A stretch of 64,000 nucleotides of DNA from assembly GCA_943788825.1 (NCBI GenBank), contig CALSRT010000003.1:1-64000 (forward strand), written 5' to 3'. Positions 36,211-44,202 of this stretch are shown here, one piece after another (within the stretch, counting starts at the first letter, position 1; each line of letters starts with the position of its first letter). The DNA is from UBA4582 sp002389265 (GTDB lineage Bacteria; Pseudomonadota; Gammaproteobacteria; Pseudomonadales; Azotimanducaceae). The position numbers were made by a program, and so were the translations under genes. Under the pieces are notes generated by a model. It was not told where the DNA came from, did not search any database, and saw only the letters and a list, made by a program, of their open reading frames with translations.

Positions 36211-37827
36211 TTAGTAACTCCTGCCCTTGCGCGTTTGTTGGTATCGGCTGAGTAGTTTGCGAGTAGACGGATCCAGTGTCGGCTCGGCACCTTGATCGAT
36301 TGCCTTGAAAATAGTTTCACTAAGCTTTTTGCCGAGCTCGACTCCCCATTGATCGAAGGGATTAATCTGCCATATTTGCGCCTGACAAAACACCTTATGT
36401 TCATATAAAGCGATCGTAGCGCCCAGCGTCTCGGGCGTTAACTGATCCATGACAATAGTATTGGAGGGTCGATTGCCCGGCATGACTCGCGGCATTTTTT
36501 CTGATTCGGTGCCCTCAAATTTTAGCTGTTCAATGCTTTGGCCTTGTAACAGTGCCTGGCTCTGGCTCAGGCAATTCGCGACCAGCCAGTCGTGATGCAG
36601 CTGTCGATCATGATGGGGCGTTAAGGGCAGAATAAAATCAATGCTGGTGAAGTGCGTCCCCTGATGTAGGAGTTGGTGAAAGGCGTGTTGTCCGTTTGTG
36701 CCTTCGCCACCCCAAATCGTTGGACCGGTCTGGATCGAGACGAGATCGCCCTCGACGGAAACAGATTTGCCGTTGGATTCCATGTCGAGTTGCTGCAGGT
36801 GGGCCGGTAATAATCTCAGTGAGTGGTCGTAAGGCAAAATGGCATGTGACCCCACATCCATGAAGTTTCGATAGAAGACCCCCAGCGCCGCCAGCATCAT
36901 GGGCATATTATTGGGCCAGCTGGCGGTGCGAAAGTGCGTGTCCATGGACTCAGCGCCGCGCAAAAGCGACTCAAAGTGGGCAAAGCCAAATTTGATGGCG
37001 ATAGGTAGGCTGACAGCAGACCAGAGGCTGTAGCGTCCGCCTACCCAGTCCCACATAGGTAGAATATTTTCGTCAGCAATGCCAAACGCTTGGGCGGCCG
37101 CCACATTACTGGTGATTGCAACCGCATGCTGATTTAGTTGTGTCGTCGGAATAGCTTGCCGTAGCCAGCGCTGGGTTGATTCGGCATTGACTCGGGTTTC
37201 CACGGTGGAGAAGGATTTGGAGACGATAATGACCAAGGTCCTGGTGGGATCTAGCCTGGCGAGCACTTGGTCGATATGCAGACCATCAACATTGGCGACA
37301 TAGTCACAGCGGATCTGGCCATCGTCGTAGGGCGAGAGTGCTTCATCCACCATGCGCGGGCCAAGGTAAGAGCCACCGATACCAAGATGCAAAATATTAG
37401 TGATGGTTTTGCCGCTGGCGCCGAGCCATTGGCCGGATCGCACCGCGTCGCTGATGCGTTTGACGCTGGCTAAGGATGCCTGGACGTCGCCATACTGATC
37501 GGTGAGTTGGGGGCTGACCTGCCCTGGACTCGTTCTGAGCAAGGTGTGCAGCGCGGCGCGATTTTCGGTGCGGTTGATCGGCTCGCCGGCAATCATGGCG
37601 TCGATGCTAGACTGCAGTGTGATGCCATCGAATAACTGTTGGAATAGTGTCAGCGTCTTAGCGTTGATCAGGTTTTTTGAGTAATCCAGCGTCAGACCCG
37701 CTGCAGTCATGCTATACCGAGTCGCGCGGACAGGGTCCGCCTCAAACATCGACATCATAGACGACTGACACATCTCCTGCGCATGGTTAGTAAGCGCTTG
37801 CCAGCCGATCGGGAGTGCGTAAGTCAT
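36211..37827 (-). CDS. pgi: glucose-6-phosphate isomerase
   Basis: Interconverts glucose-6-P and fructose-6-P. Signatures GIGGSYLGPRMVDEAL near residue 153, VIIVSKSFSTVET near 200, and a C-terminal FDQWGVELGKKL. Somewhat short at 538 residues but complete. Begins 5 bp after the kinase gene. Confidence 0.97.
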   Translation of the reverse strand: MTYALPIGWQALTNHAQEMCQSSMMSMFEADPVRATRYSMTAAGLTLDYSKNLINAKTLTLFQQLFDGITLQSSIDAMIAGEPINRTENRAALHTLLRTSPGQVSPQLTDQYGDVQASLASVKRISDAVRSGQWLGASGKTITNILHLGIGGSYLGPRMVDEALSPYDDGQIRCDYVANVDGLHIDQVLARLDPTRTLVIIVSKSFSTVETRVNAESTQRWLRQAIPTTQLNQHAVAITSNVAAAQAFGIADENILPMWDWVGGRYSLWSAVSLPIAIKFGFAHFESLLRGAESMDTHFRTASWPNNMPMMLAALGVFYRNFMDVGSHAILPYDHSLRLLPAHLQQLDMESNGKSVSVEGDLVSIQTGPTIWGGEGTNGQHAFHQLLHQGTHFTSIDFILPLTPHHDRQLHHDWLVANCLSQSQALLQGQSIEQLKFEGTESEKMPRVMPGNRPSNTIVMDQLTPETLGATIALYEHKVFCQAQIWQINPFDQWGVELGKKLSETIFKAIDQGAEPTLDPSTRKLLSRYQQTRKGRSY

Positions 37828-37832
37828 ATTAG

Positions 37833-38498
37833 TTAAACCATGGAAGGCGTCGGATTGTAGTAGTGTCTGGCGCGTTTCACTGTGCTGAGATAGGTAACGA
37901 GTGCTTCGTAGTCAGCGTCGCTATTAACCAAGTCTATCTCGGCAGCATTGACGATGAGTAGCGGTGCGGCGTCATAATAATGAAAGAAGCGGGTGTATGC
38001 ATCCACCAGCTGGGCAAGATATTCTTTTTCAATCTGCTGCTCAGCGGCGACACCCCGTAGCTGAATGCGATCCAATAACACGGGTACGGGAGCTTGCAGA
38101 TAGATCACTAGATCAGGTGTTGGTGCCTCGATGGCAAGGTGATTATAAACGTTGTCGTACAGCTCCAATTCGTCGCGATCGAGGTTGATTTCGGCGAATA
38201 AGCGGTCTTTTTCGAGCAGAAAATCAGCAATTCTGACGGGTTCAAACATATCACCTTGGCGCATTTCCTGAATTTGCCGGCTGCGTTCAAACAAGAAAAA
38301 CAACTGTGTGGGCAATGCCGCCTGACGGCGGTTCTGATAGAAGCGCTCAAGAAAGGGATTGGTCTCAGGTTTTTCCAGCACTGTTTCGTAGTTGAATGTG
38401 GCGGCGAGTCGTTTAGTAAACGAGGTCTTGCCGACCCCGATAGGACCCTCTACAGCAATATAGTGGGGAAAGTTCGGGTGGTTTGTGTCGAGCTGCAA
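37833..38498 (-). CDS. deoxynucleoside kinase family protein
   Basis: dNK/thymidylate-kinase-fold enzyme (deoxyadenosine/deoxyguanosine kinase-like) predicted to phosphorylate salvaged deoxynucleosides. P-loop GPIGVGKT at residues 18-25; the ERSRQ helix motif and an Arg-rich lid (DRIQLRG) follow. The start is inferred as TTG at 38498 because GGGAG lies 6 bp upstream; the longer frame to 38732 overlaps pcnB. About 221 residues. It occupies the place where Pseudomonas has folK-panB-panC-panD. Confidence 0.82.
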   Translation of the reverse strand: MQLDTNHPNFPHYIAVEGPIGVGKTSFTKRLAATFNYETVLEKPETNPFLERFYQNRRQAALPTQLFFLFERSRQIQEMRQGDMFEPVRIADFLLEKDRLFAEINLDRDELELYDNVYNHLAIEAPTPDLVIYLQAPVPVLLDRIQLRGVAAEQQIEKEYLAQLVDAYTRFFHYYDAAPLLIVNAAEIDLVNSDADYEALVTYLSTVKRARHYYNPTPSMV

Positions 38499-38550
38499 GC
38501 CTTTCTCCCAGAATCGATCAGCGGGTTGGATGACAGATTGTACAATTATT

Positions 38551-39819
38551 CTAGTCTGTTGCAGCTTGATTTTCTGGCTTTCGTCGACGCTTCCGTGGGC
38601 GTTTAGCGGGTGCCGTCGGTTGCTCCAACAGTTCGCCGCGATCTTCTTCTGCGGTTTCTTGAAATTGGGTCCACCAGGCGCCGAGCCCATCGAGTTGTTC
38701 GCCGGACTCCTCGCGCAATAACAAAAAGTCATAGGCTGCGCGGAAGCGTTTGTGCTGCAGGAGTGTATTTGGCTTTTTGCCCGATTTGATGGGCAATCGA
38801 TACTGTAGGCTCCAAATGTCGCGCATGGGGCCTGAAAATCGCTTGGGGATAGAGGTGACTGACAACTGCCTGGAGACTACCTGATTGGCCCCTTCAAAAC
38901 TGGCGACATAGCTACTCTCGCCGTCGGCCTCAAGCTGTTCACGTTGCTCTAAATAGGGTTGCCAGAGCAAGGCCGCAAAAATGAATGCAGGGGTGACCGG
39001 CATATCCTTGGCAATTCGTCGATCGGTGCTGGCCAACGCTAGACGAATTAACTCAGCGCCGTTGCCTGTCTCAAGCAGGCGGTTCGTGTCTGGAAATAGC
39101 CAACCGAATAAATCGTATTCCCGCAGCACGGCGAAAGATTGCTCCCCATGGCCGCTCATAAAAAGTTTCAGCACTTCCTCGAACAGGCGAGCGGGCGGTA
39201 TGTCTCTGAGCAACAGCCCCAGCCGGTAGAGTGGCTCAGCCGTTGTTTGTTCTATCTCAAAGCCGAGTTTGGCCTTAAATCGGACGGCCCTCAGCATTCG
39301 GACTGGATCTTCTCGATAGCGGCTATCGGGATTGCCGATCAGTCTGATTTGGCGACTGCCCAAATCTTCGAGGCCACTCACCTCATCAAGAATGGTGTCA
39401 TTTTCTGGGTCGTAGTAAAGGGCATTCATCGTGAAGTCGCGGCGCTCGGCGTCTTCGTGAAAGCTGCCGTAAATATTATCCGACAGAATCATGCCGCCAT
39501 CGGAAAAATTCTGCTCGGTCTGGGTCTCGCTGTGGGGGGCTCTAAAGGTTGCGACTTCGATGATTTCTCGGCCGAAACGAACATGAACAATCTTGAAGCG
39601 ACGACCGATCAACCGAGAATTACGAAATAACTCGTGAACCTCTTCGGGATTGGCATCGGTGGCGACATCAAAGTCCTTGGGATGATTGCCAAGGAGCAAG
39701 TCGCGCACACAGCCACCTACCAGATAAGCCTGGTAACCAGCACTGGTGAGGCGTTTGACCACCTTCAGAGCACTGACATTAATATAGTCAGGAGACAAAT
39801 CGATAGGAGTTTTAGTCAT
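38551..39819 (-). CDS. pcnB: poly(A) polymerase PcnB
   Basis: Adds poly(A) tails to RNA for decay; related to CCA-adding enzymes. Nucleotidyltransferase motif GGCVRDLLLGNHPKDFDVAT near residue 35, RRDFTMNALYYD near 125, then RFKAKLGFEI, and a basic C-terminal tail (KRPRKRRRKPE). 422 residues. No clear Shine-Dalgarno at the ATG. Downstream of cbrB and the crcZ-like RNA, as in Pseudomonas. Confidence 0.95.
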   Translation of the reverse strand: MTKTPIDLSPDYINVSALKVVKRLTSAGYQAYLVGGCVRDLLLGNHPKDFDVATDANPEEVHELFRNSRLIGRRFKIVHVRFGREIIEVATFRAPHSETQTEQNFSDGGMILSDNIYGSFHEDAERRDFTMNALYYDPENDTILDEVSGLEDLGSRQIRLIGNPDSRYREDPVRMLRAVRFKAKLGFEIEQTTAEPLYRLGLLLRDIPPARLFEEVLKLFMSGHGEQSFAVLREYDLFGWLFPDTNRLLETGNGAELIRLALASTDRRIAKDMPVTPAFIFAALLWQPYLEQREQLEADGESSYVASFEGANQVVSRQLSVTSIPKRFSGPMRDIWSLQYRLPIKSGKKPNTLLQHKRFRAAYDFLLLREESGEQLDGLGAWWTQFQETAEEDRGELLEQPTAPAKRPRKRRRKPENQAATD

Positions 39820-39932
39820 GCGGGTGAGCTATTTGAAAGATGTTTACGTCCACTGAAACTGGTAACAGAAGTGGCTAATACTAGCAGAGAGTGTCGTCAG
39901 AAAGTATGAGAGAAAAGGATTTTGGTGCGTTG

Positions 39933-39963
39933 AAAAAAACAGAAGGGGATGGAGCCCCCCTTC
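39933..39963 (-). terminator. terminator of the crcZ-like RNA
   Basis: On the minus strand GAAGGGG (39963-39957), 8-nt loop, CCCCTTC (39948-39942), one-base gap region TG, then seven T (39939-39933). Strong intrinsic terminator separating the RNA from pcnB. Confidence 0.9.
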
Positions 39964-40077
39964 CGTACGCATGCAGTCATCGATTTTAGTTTTATTATTA
40001 GTGTTTTTATTTTTATTTTGATTGGGTCGAGGCTTGGTTGCTGTTGTTTTTACATCGACCCATTAGCTTCACAGCTG
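39933..40077 (-). ncRNA. crcZ: CrcZ-like small RNA (short form)
   Basis: Predicted ~145-nt RNA starting about 12 nt after a sigma-54 promoter and ending at a strong terminator, in the cbrB-pcnB gap where Pseudomonas encodes CrcZ. A stem TGGGTCGA/TCGACCCA (40055-40062 with 40023-40030) shows a 24-nt loop containing AAAAACAACAGCAACC; an A-rich stretch (40020-39983) adds AATAAAAA and AATAATAA. These fit the AAnAAnAA target bound by Hfq/Crc, so it would titrate Hfq and relieve catabolite repression. Pseudomonas CrcZ is much longer (~370-400 nt). Expression is inferred. Confidence 0.78.
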
Positions 40078-40087
40078 AGTAATCAAG

Positions 40088-40103
40088 AGCATGAATTGTG
40101 CCA
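40088..40103 (-). promoter_or_regulatory. sigma-54 promoter of the crcZ-like RNA
   Basis: On the minus strand TGGCACAATTCATGCT keeps the invariant GG and GC exactly 10 bp apart (TGGCAC-N5-aTGCT against consensus TGGCAC-N5-TTGCA/T). Predicted start near 40077. It is 164 bp downstream of cbrB, which encodes a sigma-54 activator. Confidence 0.85.
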
Positions 40104-40166
40104 GCCCAAAATAGTGTTTAAGAACAAGGTGTTAAGTCTCTGGCCCTATGGCGCGATGGGACGATT

Positions 40167-40205
40167 GGTTACGTTATGGTGTCGGGATTGGACGCATTGG
40201 TAACA
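40167..40205. promoter_or_regulatory. candidate CbrB enhancer half-sites
   Basis: GGTTAC (40167-40172) and GTAACA (40200-40205) are inverted half-sites, 27 bp apart, and a further ATGGTGT/ACACCAT inverted repeat (40176-40182 area and 40203-40209) lies over them. They sit 65-105 bp upstream of the sigma-54 promoter, the usual enhancer distance. As I recall the Pseudomonas CbrB site is TGTTAC-N14-GTAACA, so half-sites agree but spacing does not. Confidence 0.4.
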
Positions 40206-40266
40206 CCATTGCCGCAGCTACCCAGCCCCGAAGGGTTGGTGTACGACTGTTTCGTAGCATGAGCCG

Positions 40267-41586
40267 CTAGGATCTGCGGGAGCGCTCGCGCGGCATATTA
40301 AGTTTTTGCCGGCGCTGCCACAAGGCTTTGCGGCTGATGCCTAGCTTCTGTGCCAGTTGGGTTTCCGTCATGTGATCTTGGTTGTCGATGACAAAGCGCT
40401 TGAAATACCCTTCGAGAGAATCACGGTCCTCAAGATCGTTGGCCTCATTTGGCTGGTGGCGGCGAGTCTCATTGTCGACAGCCAGCAACTCCGCATCAAT
40501 TATCCGGCCTTCACACAGGATGGTGCCGCGTTCGACGGCGTTCTTTAATTCTCTGATATTGCCTGGCCAGGAATAAGATTGGATCAAATCTAGTGCGCAC
40601 CTGGAAAAGCTCAAACCAGTTTTGCCTAAGGTTCTGCCATTAGTCTGTAGGAAGTGTTCAGCTAGGCTCAGCAGATCACCAGGCCGCTCCCGCAAGGGCG
40701 GCAGGCTGAGTTTGACAACGTTTAAGCGATAATAAAGATCTTCACGAAACTGACCACTTTCGGTCAAATTCTCCAGATTTCTGTGGGTTGCAGCGATGAG
40801 ACGAATGTCGACCTTGCGGGTTTCAATCGCTCCGACCTTGCGGATCTCACCTTCTTGCAAAACCCGTAGCAAGCGCGCTTGGGCTTCCAGCGGCAATTCA
40901 CCGATTTCATCAAGAAATAAGGTGCCCCCATCAGCGGCTTCAACAAGCCCGACCCGACTGCTGGTGGCGCCGGTAAAAGCGCCTTTTTCATGACCGAATA
41001 ACTCTGACTCGATCAACGTCTCAGGGATCGCCGCACAGTTGAGAGACACGATCTTGCGCGAGCTTCTGGGGCCCGCAGCGTGGATCGCTTGCGCTACCAA
41101 TTCCTTGCCTGTCCCTGATTCACCCATAATCAGCACGGTGGTCTGAGTTGGCGCAACTTTGCGAATGTGATTAAAGAGTTGATGCATGGCATCACAGGTC
41201 CCCAGCATCTCTGGGAATAACGGCAAATCCGTCGAATGGGGTTCAATGAGTGCCGTGATACTATCCAACAAATCGTCGTAGGCGAAGGGCTTGGCAATAT
41301 AATCCGCCGCACCCAGTTTCATAGTATCCACGGCAGAGCTGACGCTGGCATAGCTGGTCATGACCAGCACCGGGACGTTGATAGCGTGTCTGATGATATC
41401 GGTACCGATCGGGCCAGGTAGCTGCAAATCTGTGATGATCAGCGCGAAGTCCTGCAAATTATTCTGCAAGGCCTCTGCCAACGATCCAGCTTCTACGACT
41501 TTGTATAATTTTTTTTCGAGAAACTTTTTCAAAGATGCGCGTATGACGACTTCGTCTTCGACGATAAGAATCTTTTTTCGGCTCAT
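40267..41586 (-). CDS. cbrB: sigma-54-dependent response regulator CbrB
   Basis: NtrC-family activator. Receiver domain 1-115 with phospho-acceptor Asp53 (ITDLQLPG) and Lys99 (AKPF); AAA+ domain with Walker A GESGTGKE (155-162) and GAFTGA (202-207) that contacts sigma-54; C-terminal Fis-type HTH (TETQLAQKLGISRKALWQRRQKL). The receiver resembles Pseudomonas CbrB (VLVMTSYASVSSAVDTMKLGAADYIAKPF), and neighbours gluQ, dksA and pcnB match that locus. All functional residues look intact although the sensor gene next door is degraded. Confidence 0.9.
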   Translation of the reverse strand: MSRKKILIVEDEVVIRASLKKFLEKKLYKVVEAGSLAEALQNNLQDFALIITDLQLPGPIGTDIIRHAINVPVLVMTSYASVSSAVDTMKLGAADYIAKPFAYDDLLDSITALIEPHSTDLPLFPEMLGTCDAMHQLFNHIRKVAPTQTTVLIMGESGTGKELVAQAIHAAGPRSSRKIVSLNCAAIPETLIESELFGHEKGAFTGATSSRVGLVEAADGGTLFLDEIGELPLEAQARLLRVLQEGEIRKVGAIETRKVDIRLIAATHRNLENLTESGQFREDLYYRLNVVKLSLPPLRERPGDLLSLAEHFLQTNGRTLGKTGLSFSRCALDLIQSYSWPGNIRELKNAVERGTILCEGRIIDAELLAVDNETRRHQPNEANDLEDRDSLEGYFKRFVIDNQDHMTETQLAQKLGISRKALWQRRQKLNMPRERSRRS

Positions 41587-41645
41587 GGATTACACTGTAG
41601 AACCTGATATTCGATTCGTCACTAAACAGCGAAGATCGGCCTAAG

Positions 41646-41820
41646 TCAAACAAATTCTCCGTTAGGGTGGCGCGGCAAGGTCATTTTGATTCGGGTCCCC
41701 CAAGCCTGCGCCGACCGCGTTCGCGCTGATCCCCCCACGATGCTGGGCAACGATGGACGTGGCTGTTGCTGGCCCATCAGCGGTCAACCTCGGCGACAAA
41801 GACGAAGAAACTGAAAGCCA
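41646..41820 (-). pseudogene. cbrA: degraded 3' end of sensor kinase gene cbrA
   Basis: On the minus strand the last ~55 codons of a histidine-kinase ATPase domain can be read: DGPATATSIVAQHRGGISANAV, then after one extra G in a run of five, GTRIKMTLPRHPNGEFV and TGA at 41648-41646. The G2-box glycines are partly lost (DGPAT for GLGxAT), and the frame is closed by a stop upstream. The rest of the ~980-residue kinase is absent; gluQ begins within 70 bp. Normal cbrA sits exactly here. Confidence 0.75.
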
Positions 41821-41887
41821 GGAAAATAATCAGTTGATCGAGAGACAGGCAGGCGTTGTAAACTTAATGAACAAAGAGTGGATAAGC

Positions 41888-42769
41888 CTAATATGGGTCA
41901 GGTGCTGCAAGTGTCAGGCGTTTTGGTACGAGATCCATTGACCAGGCCTCTGTTGCAGCCTGAAGCAGAGATTCTAGGTCGTCGATCTCGGGAAATAATG
42001 GTTGGCCGAGAGCGTTCAGGGCTTGCCTGATGCAGGCGATGGGCTTGCCGTCGGGTATCGCCGCTGCCCCGGTTGACTTGCTGAGTTTGTGCCCCTGTTG
42101 ATCTACCAGTAATGGGATATGGGCATAGTTGATGGGTGGGTAGTCTAGCGCCGTGCCCAGACAGGCTTGCTTCAGGCTCGAGTCAAGCAGGTCACTGCCG
42201 CGGATAACATGACTGATGTTTTGATACGCGTCATCTACCGTGACGGCGAGTTGATAGGCCACCAAGCCGTCTCTGCGCTTGATGATGAAATCGCCAACGT
42301 CGCGTTGGAGCGACGAGCCCCGGGATTCCTGGACGCGATCGTCGATGGTAACAACGACCGGGGGCACACGAAAGCGAATAGAATGTGCCGGCAATGAGGG
42401 GGTGAAGGAACGCGATCGACAGGTACCAGGGTAAATGGGTGGCAGATCCCGACGACTGCAGGTGCAAGGGTATACCTGCTGCTGCTCTTTGAGTTTATCT
42501 AGCGCGGCCTGGTAGGCGTCGAGACGTTGGCTTTGAAATAAGGGCGTGCCGTTCCAGCTCAGCCCGAGGGACTCCAATTGGCTCATAATCTGAGCGGGCG
42601 CGCCAGGTTTCTCACGCGGGGGGTCTAGATCTTCGATGCGGAGTAACCACAGGCCCTTGTTTTTACGAGCCTCGAGCCAGCCGGCAAGAGCCACTACAAT
42701 GGAACCAAAGTGCAATGGCCCCGTTGGCGAAGGTGCAAAACGGCCGATGTAGCCCTGCGTCTGACTCAT
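41888..42769 (-). CDS. gluQ: glutamyl-Q tRNA(Asp) synthetase
   Basis: Attaches glutamate to queuosine of tRNA-Asp; a truncated GluRS-like enzyme lacking the anticodon domain. Class I HIGH-type motif in FAPSPTGPLHFGS at residues 11-23, KLSKS near residue 232, and a zinc site CTCSRRD...YPGTCR near 103. 293 residues. dksA-gluQ coupling is conserved; 21 bp separates them. Confidence 0.96.
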   Translation of the reverse strand: MSQTQGYIGRFAPSPTGPLHFGSIVVALAGWLEARKNKGLWLLRIEDLDPPREKPGAPAQIMSQLESLGLSWNGTPLFQSQRLDAYQAALDKLKEQQQVYPCTCSRRDLPPIYPGTCRSRSFTPSLPAHSIRFRVPPVVVTIDDRVQESRGSSLQRDVGDFIIKRRDGLVAYQLAVTVDDAYQNISHVIRGSDLLDSSLKQACLGTALDYPPINYAHIPLLVDQQGHKLSKSTGAAAIPDGKPIACIRQALNALGQPLFPEIDDLESLLQAATEAWSMDLVPKRLTLAAPDPY

Positions 42770-42790
42770 AGGTCAGACAACAACAAGGGG

Positions 42791-43960
42791 CTAGCCGTGA
42801 ATCTGTCGTTCCTTGATTTCATCGAGGGTCTTGCAGTCGATACATTGGGTCGCCGTCGGTCTGGCTTCGAGTCGTTGAATGCCTATCTCGATACCACAAG
42901 AATCACAGTAACCATAGTCATCCTGGTCGATCAGGTCGATCGTGGCGTCAATCTTTCTGATCAGCTTACGCTCTCGGTCGCGGGTGCGTAGCTCAAGGCT
43001 GAATTCTTCCTCCTGGGTTGCGCGATCCGCTGGATCCGGGTCGTTCGCCGCGACATCCTTCATATGATTGACGGTTCGATCCACTTCTTCCATTAACTGC
43101 AATTTCCAGTCGAGGAGGATTTGTCTGAAGTGCTCACGCTGGCCAGCGTTCATATACTCTTCGTTCTTTTTGCGAGCATAGGGTGTGAAATCGGCGGGTT
43201 GTGCGTCGATACGACTGACGCCGGCTTTTCTGGTTGTTTTTGCCGGTTTCTTGGCCGCTACTTTCTTGCTGGCGACGGGTTTAACAATTGCGATGGGGTC
43301 TGTCTTGGCCAATTTAGGTTCTCGTTGGGCTGCCTTTTGAGAGCCTTTAGATGATAATTTGATCGGAGACGCCGGTGCCGACTTTTGCGCGGCGGTGCGC
43401 TTCGCGATCTTCTTAGATTTTACCGCTGTCTTGTTCGGTGCTTTGGCCTTGGCAATAGGCTTCGATGCGGCTTTCGGTGCGGCTTTTTGTGCGGCTTTCG
43501 ATGCTGCTTTCGGTGCGGCTTTAGTCACGCTGGTTTTGGGTGTCGTCTTTGTAGCCGCTTTAGTAGCCGACTTAGTGCTCTTTTTGGCATTAGCTTTAGC
43601 TTGCGCGGTGCTGCTTTTGGGCTTTGCAATAGTCTTCGCTTTACTCGGGGCTGACACGGCCTTAACCGGCTTAACGACTTTTTTGACAGCTGGTTTGGCA
43701 GCTGCCTTCGGATTGACGGTTTTCTTTGCCGGCGCTGTGGTCTTTGCCTTAGTTGATATCTTCGACGTTGGCTTCTTTATCTTGGCGGCAGGCTTTGCTG
43801 GCGGCGTTTTCGTTGCGACCTTAGCGGCAGTTTTTTTCACCGGCGCAGTTTTTTTCACCGGCTGAGTCGTGTTCGCTTTCTTGGTTTTCGCCGCAGGCGC
43901 TACAATTTTTGCTTTTTTTGCCGGCTTGGCTTTGGAGCTACTTTTAGTTTTGGTTGCCAT
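42791..43960 (-). CDS. dksA: RNA polymerase-binding factor DksA with long H1-like tail
   Basis: Stringent-response factor acting with ppGpp in the RNAP secondary channel. The C-terminal ~134 residues (256-389) are a full DksA: coiled coil with tip DPDPADRATQEEE, then the zinc finger CDSC...CIDC. The first ~255 residues are an extended Lys/Ala/Pro/Thr-rich tail with KK, AAK and KAAPKAAS repeats, like histone H1 or Pseudomonas AlgP. Ordinary DksA is ~147 residues. No internal ATG gives a short DksA start, and the frame is open throughout. Confidence 0.93.
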   Translation of the reverse strand: MATKTKSSSKAKPAKKAKIVAPAAKTKKANTTQPVKKTAPVKKTAAKVATKTPPAKPAAKIKKPTSKISTKAKTTAPAKKTVNPKAAAKPAVKKVVKPVKAVSAPSKAKTIAKPKSSTAQAKANAKKSTKSATKAATKTTPKTSVTKAAPKAASKAAQKAAPKAASKPIAKAKAPNKTAVKSKKIAKRTAAQKSAPASPIKLSSKGSQKAAQREPKLAKTDPIAIVKPVASKKVAAKKPAKTTRKAGVSRIDAQPADFTPYARKKNEEYMNAGQREHFRQILLDWKLQLMEEVDRTVNHMKDVAANDPDPADRATQEEEFSLELRTRDRERKLIRKIDATIDLIDQDDYGYCDSCGIEIGIQRLEARPTATQCIDCKTLDEIKERQIHG

Positions 43961-44108
43961 AGTTTCATCCAGTATGCTATGTCACGTAAAACCTAAACAA
44001 AATCGAGCGCGAACGTTACCAGAAGAAGGAAGAATCTCCAAGCGAGAATTGAGTCATCGTCGCTTTACTTCGATTTGCGTCATTTGTATCAGAATCCTGA
44101 AAAATATT

Positions 44109-44161
44109 GGGTCAATTTCTGACCCGACAGTGAAATTAAGCGATACTGCGATTTTAAACAA
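44109..44161 (-). promoter_or_regulatory. candidate dksA promoter with adjacent palindrome
   Basis: On the minus strand TTGTTT (44161-44156), 17 bp, TAATTT (44138-44133). Just downstream is the perfect inverted repeat GGGTCA-ATTTC-TGACCC (44109-44125), which would form the first 17 nt of the transcript or serve as an operator; in the minus direction it is followed by AATATTTTT. The 5' UTR would be about 165 nt. Confidence 0.45.
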
Positions 44162-44202
44162 GGTGCAGAGCTTGAGCTCAAGCCAGGGATAGGTAGTAAC
44201 AG

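Noticed and set aside
39949..40203. 84-codon plus-strand ORF in the pcnB-cbrB gap
   Set aside because: No Shine-Dalgarno or family similarity, low-complexity composition; it is antisense to the sigma-54 promoter, A-rich RNA and terminator, which explain the region better.
43359..43865. 168-codon plus-strand ORF rich in Ala/Phe/Leu opposite dksA
   Set aside because: Pure antisense shadow of the Lys/Ala-rich dksA tail (AAG/GCC codons read backwards); it would look like a membrane protein by composition only.
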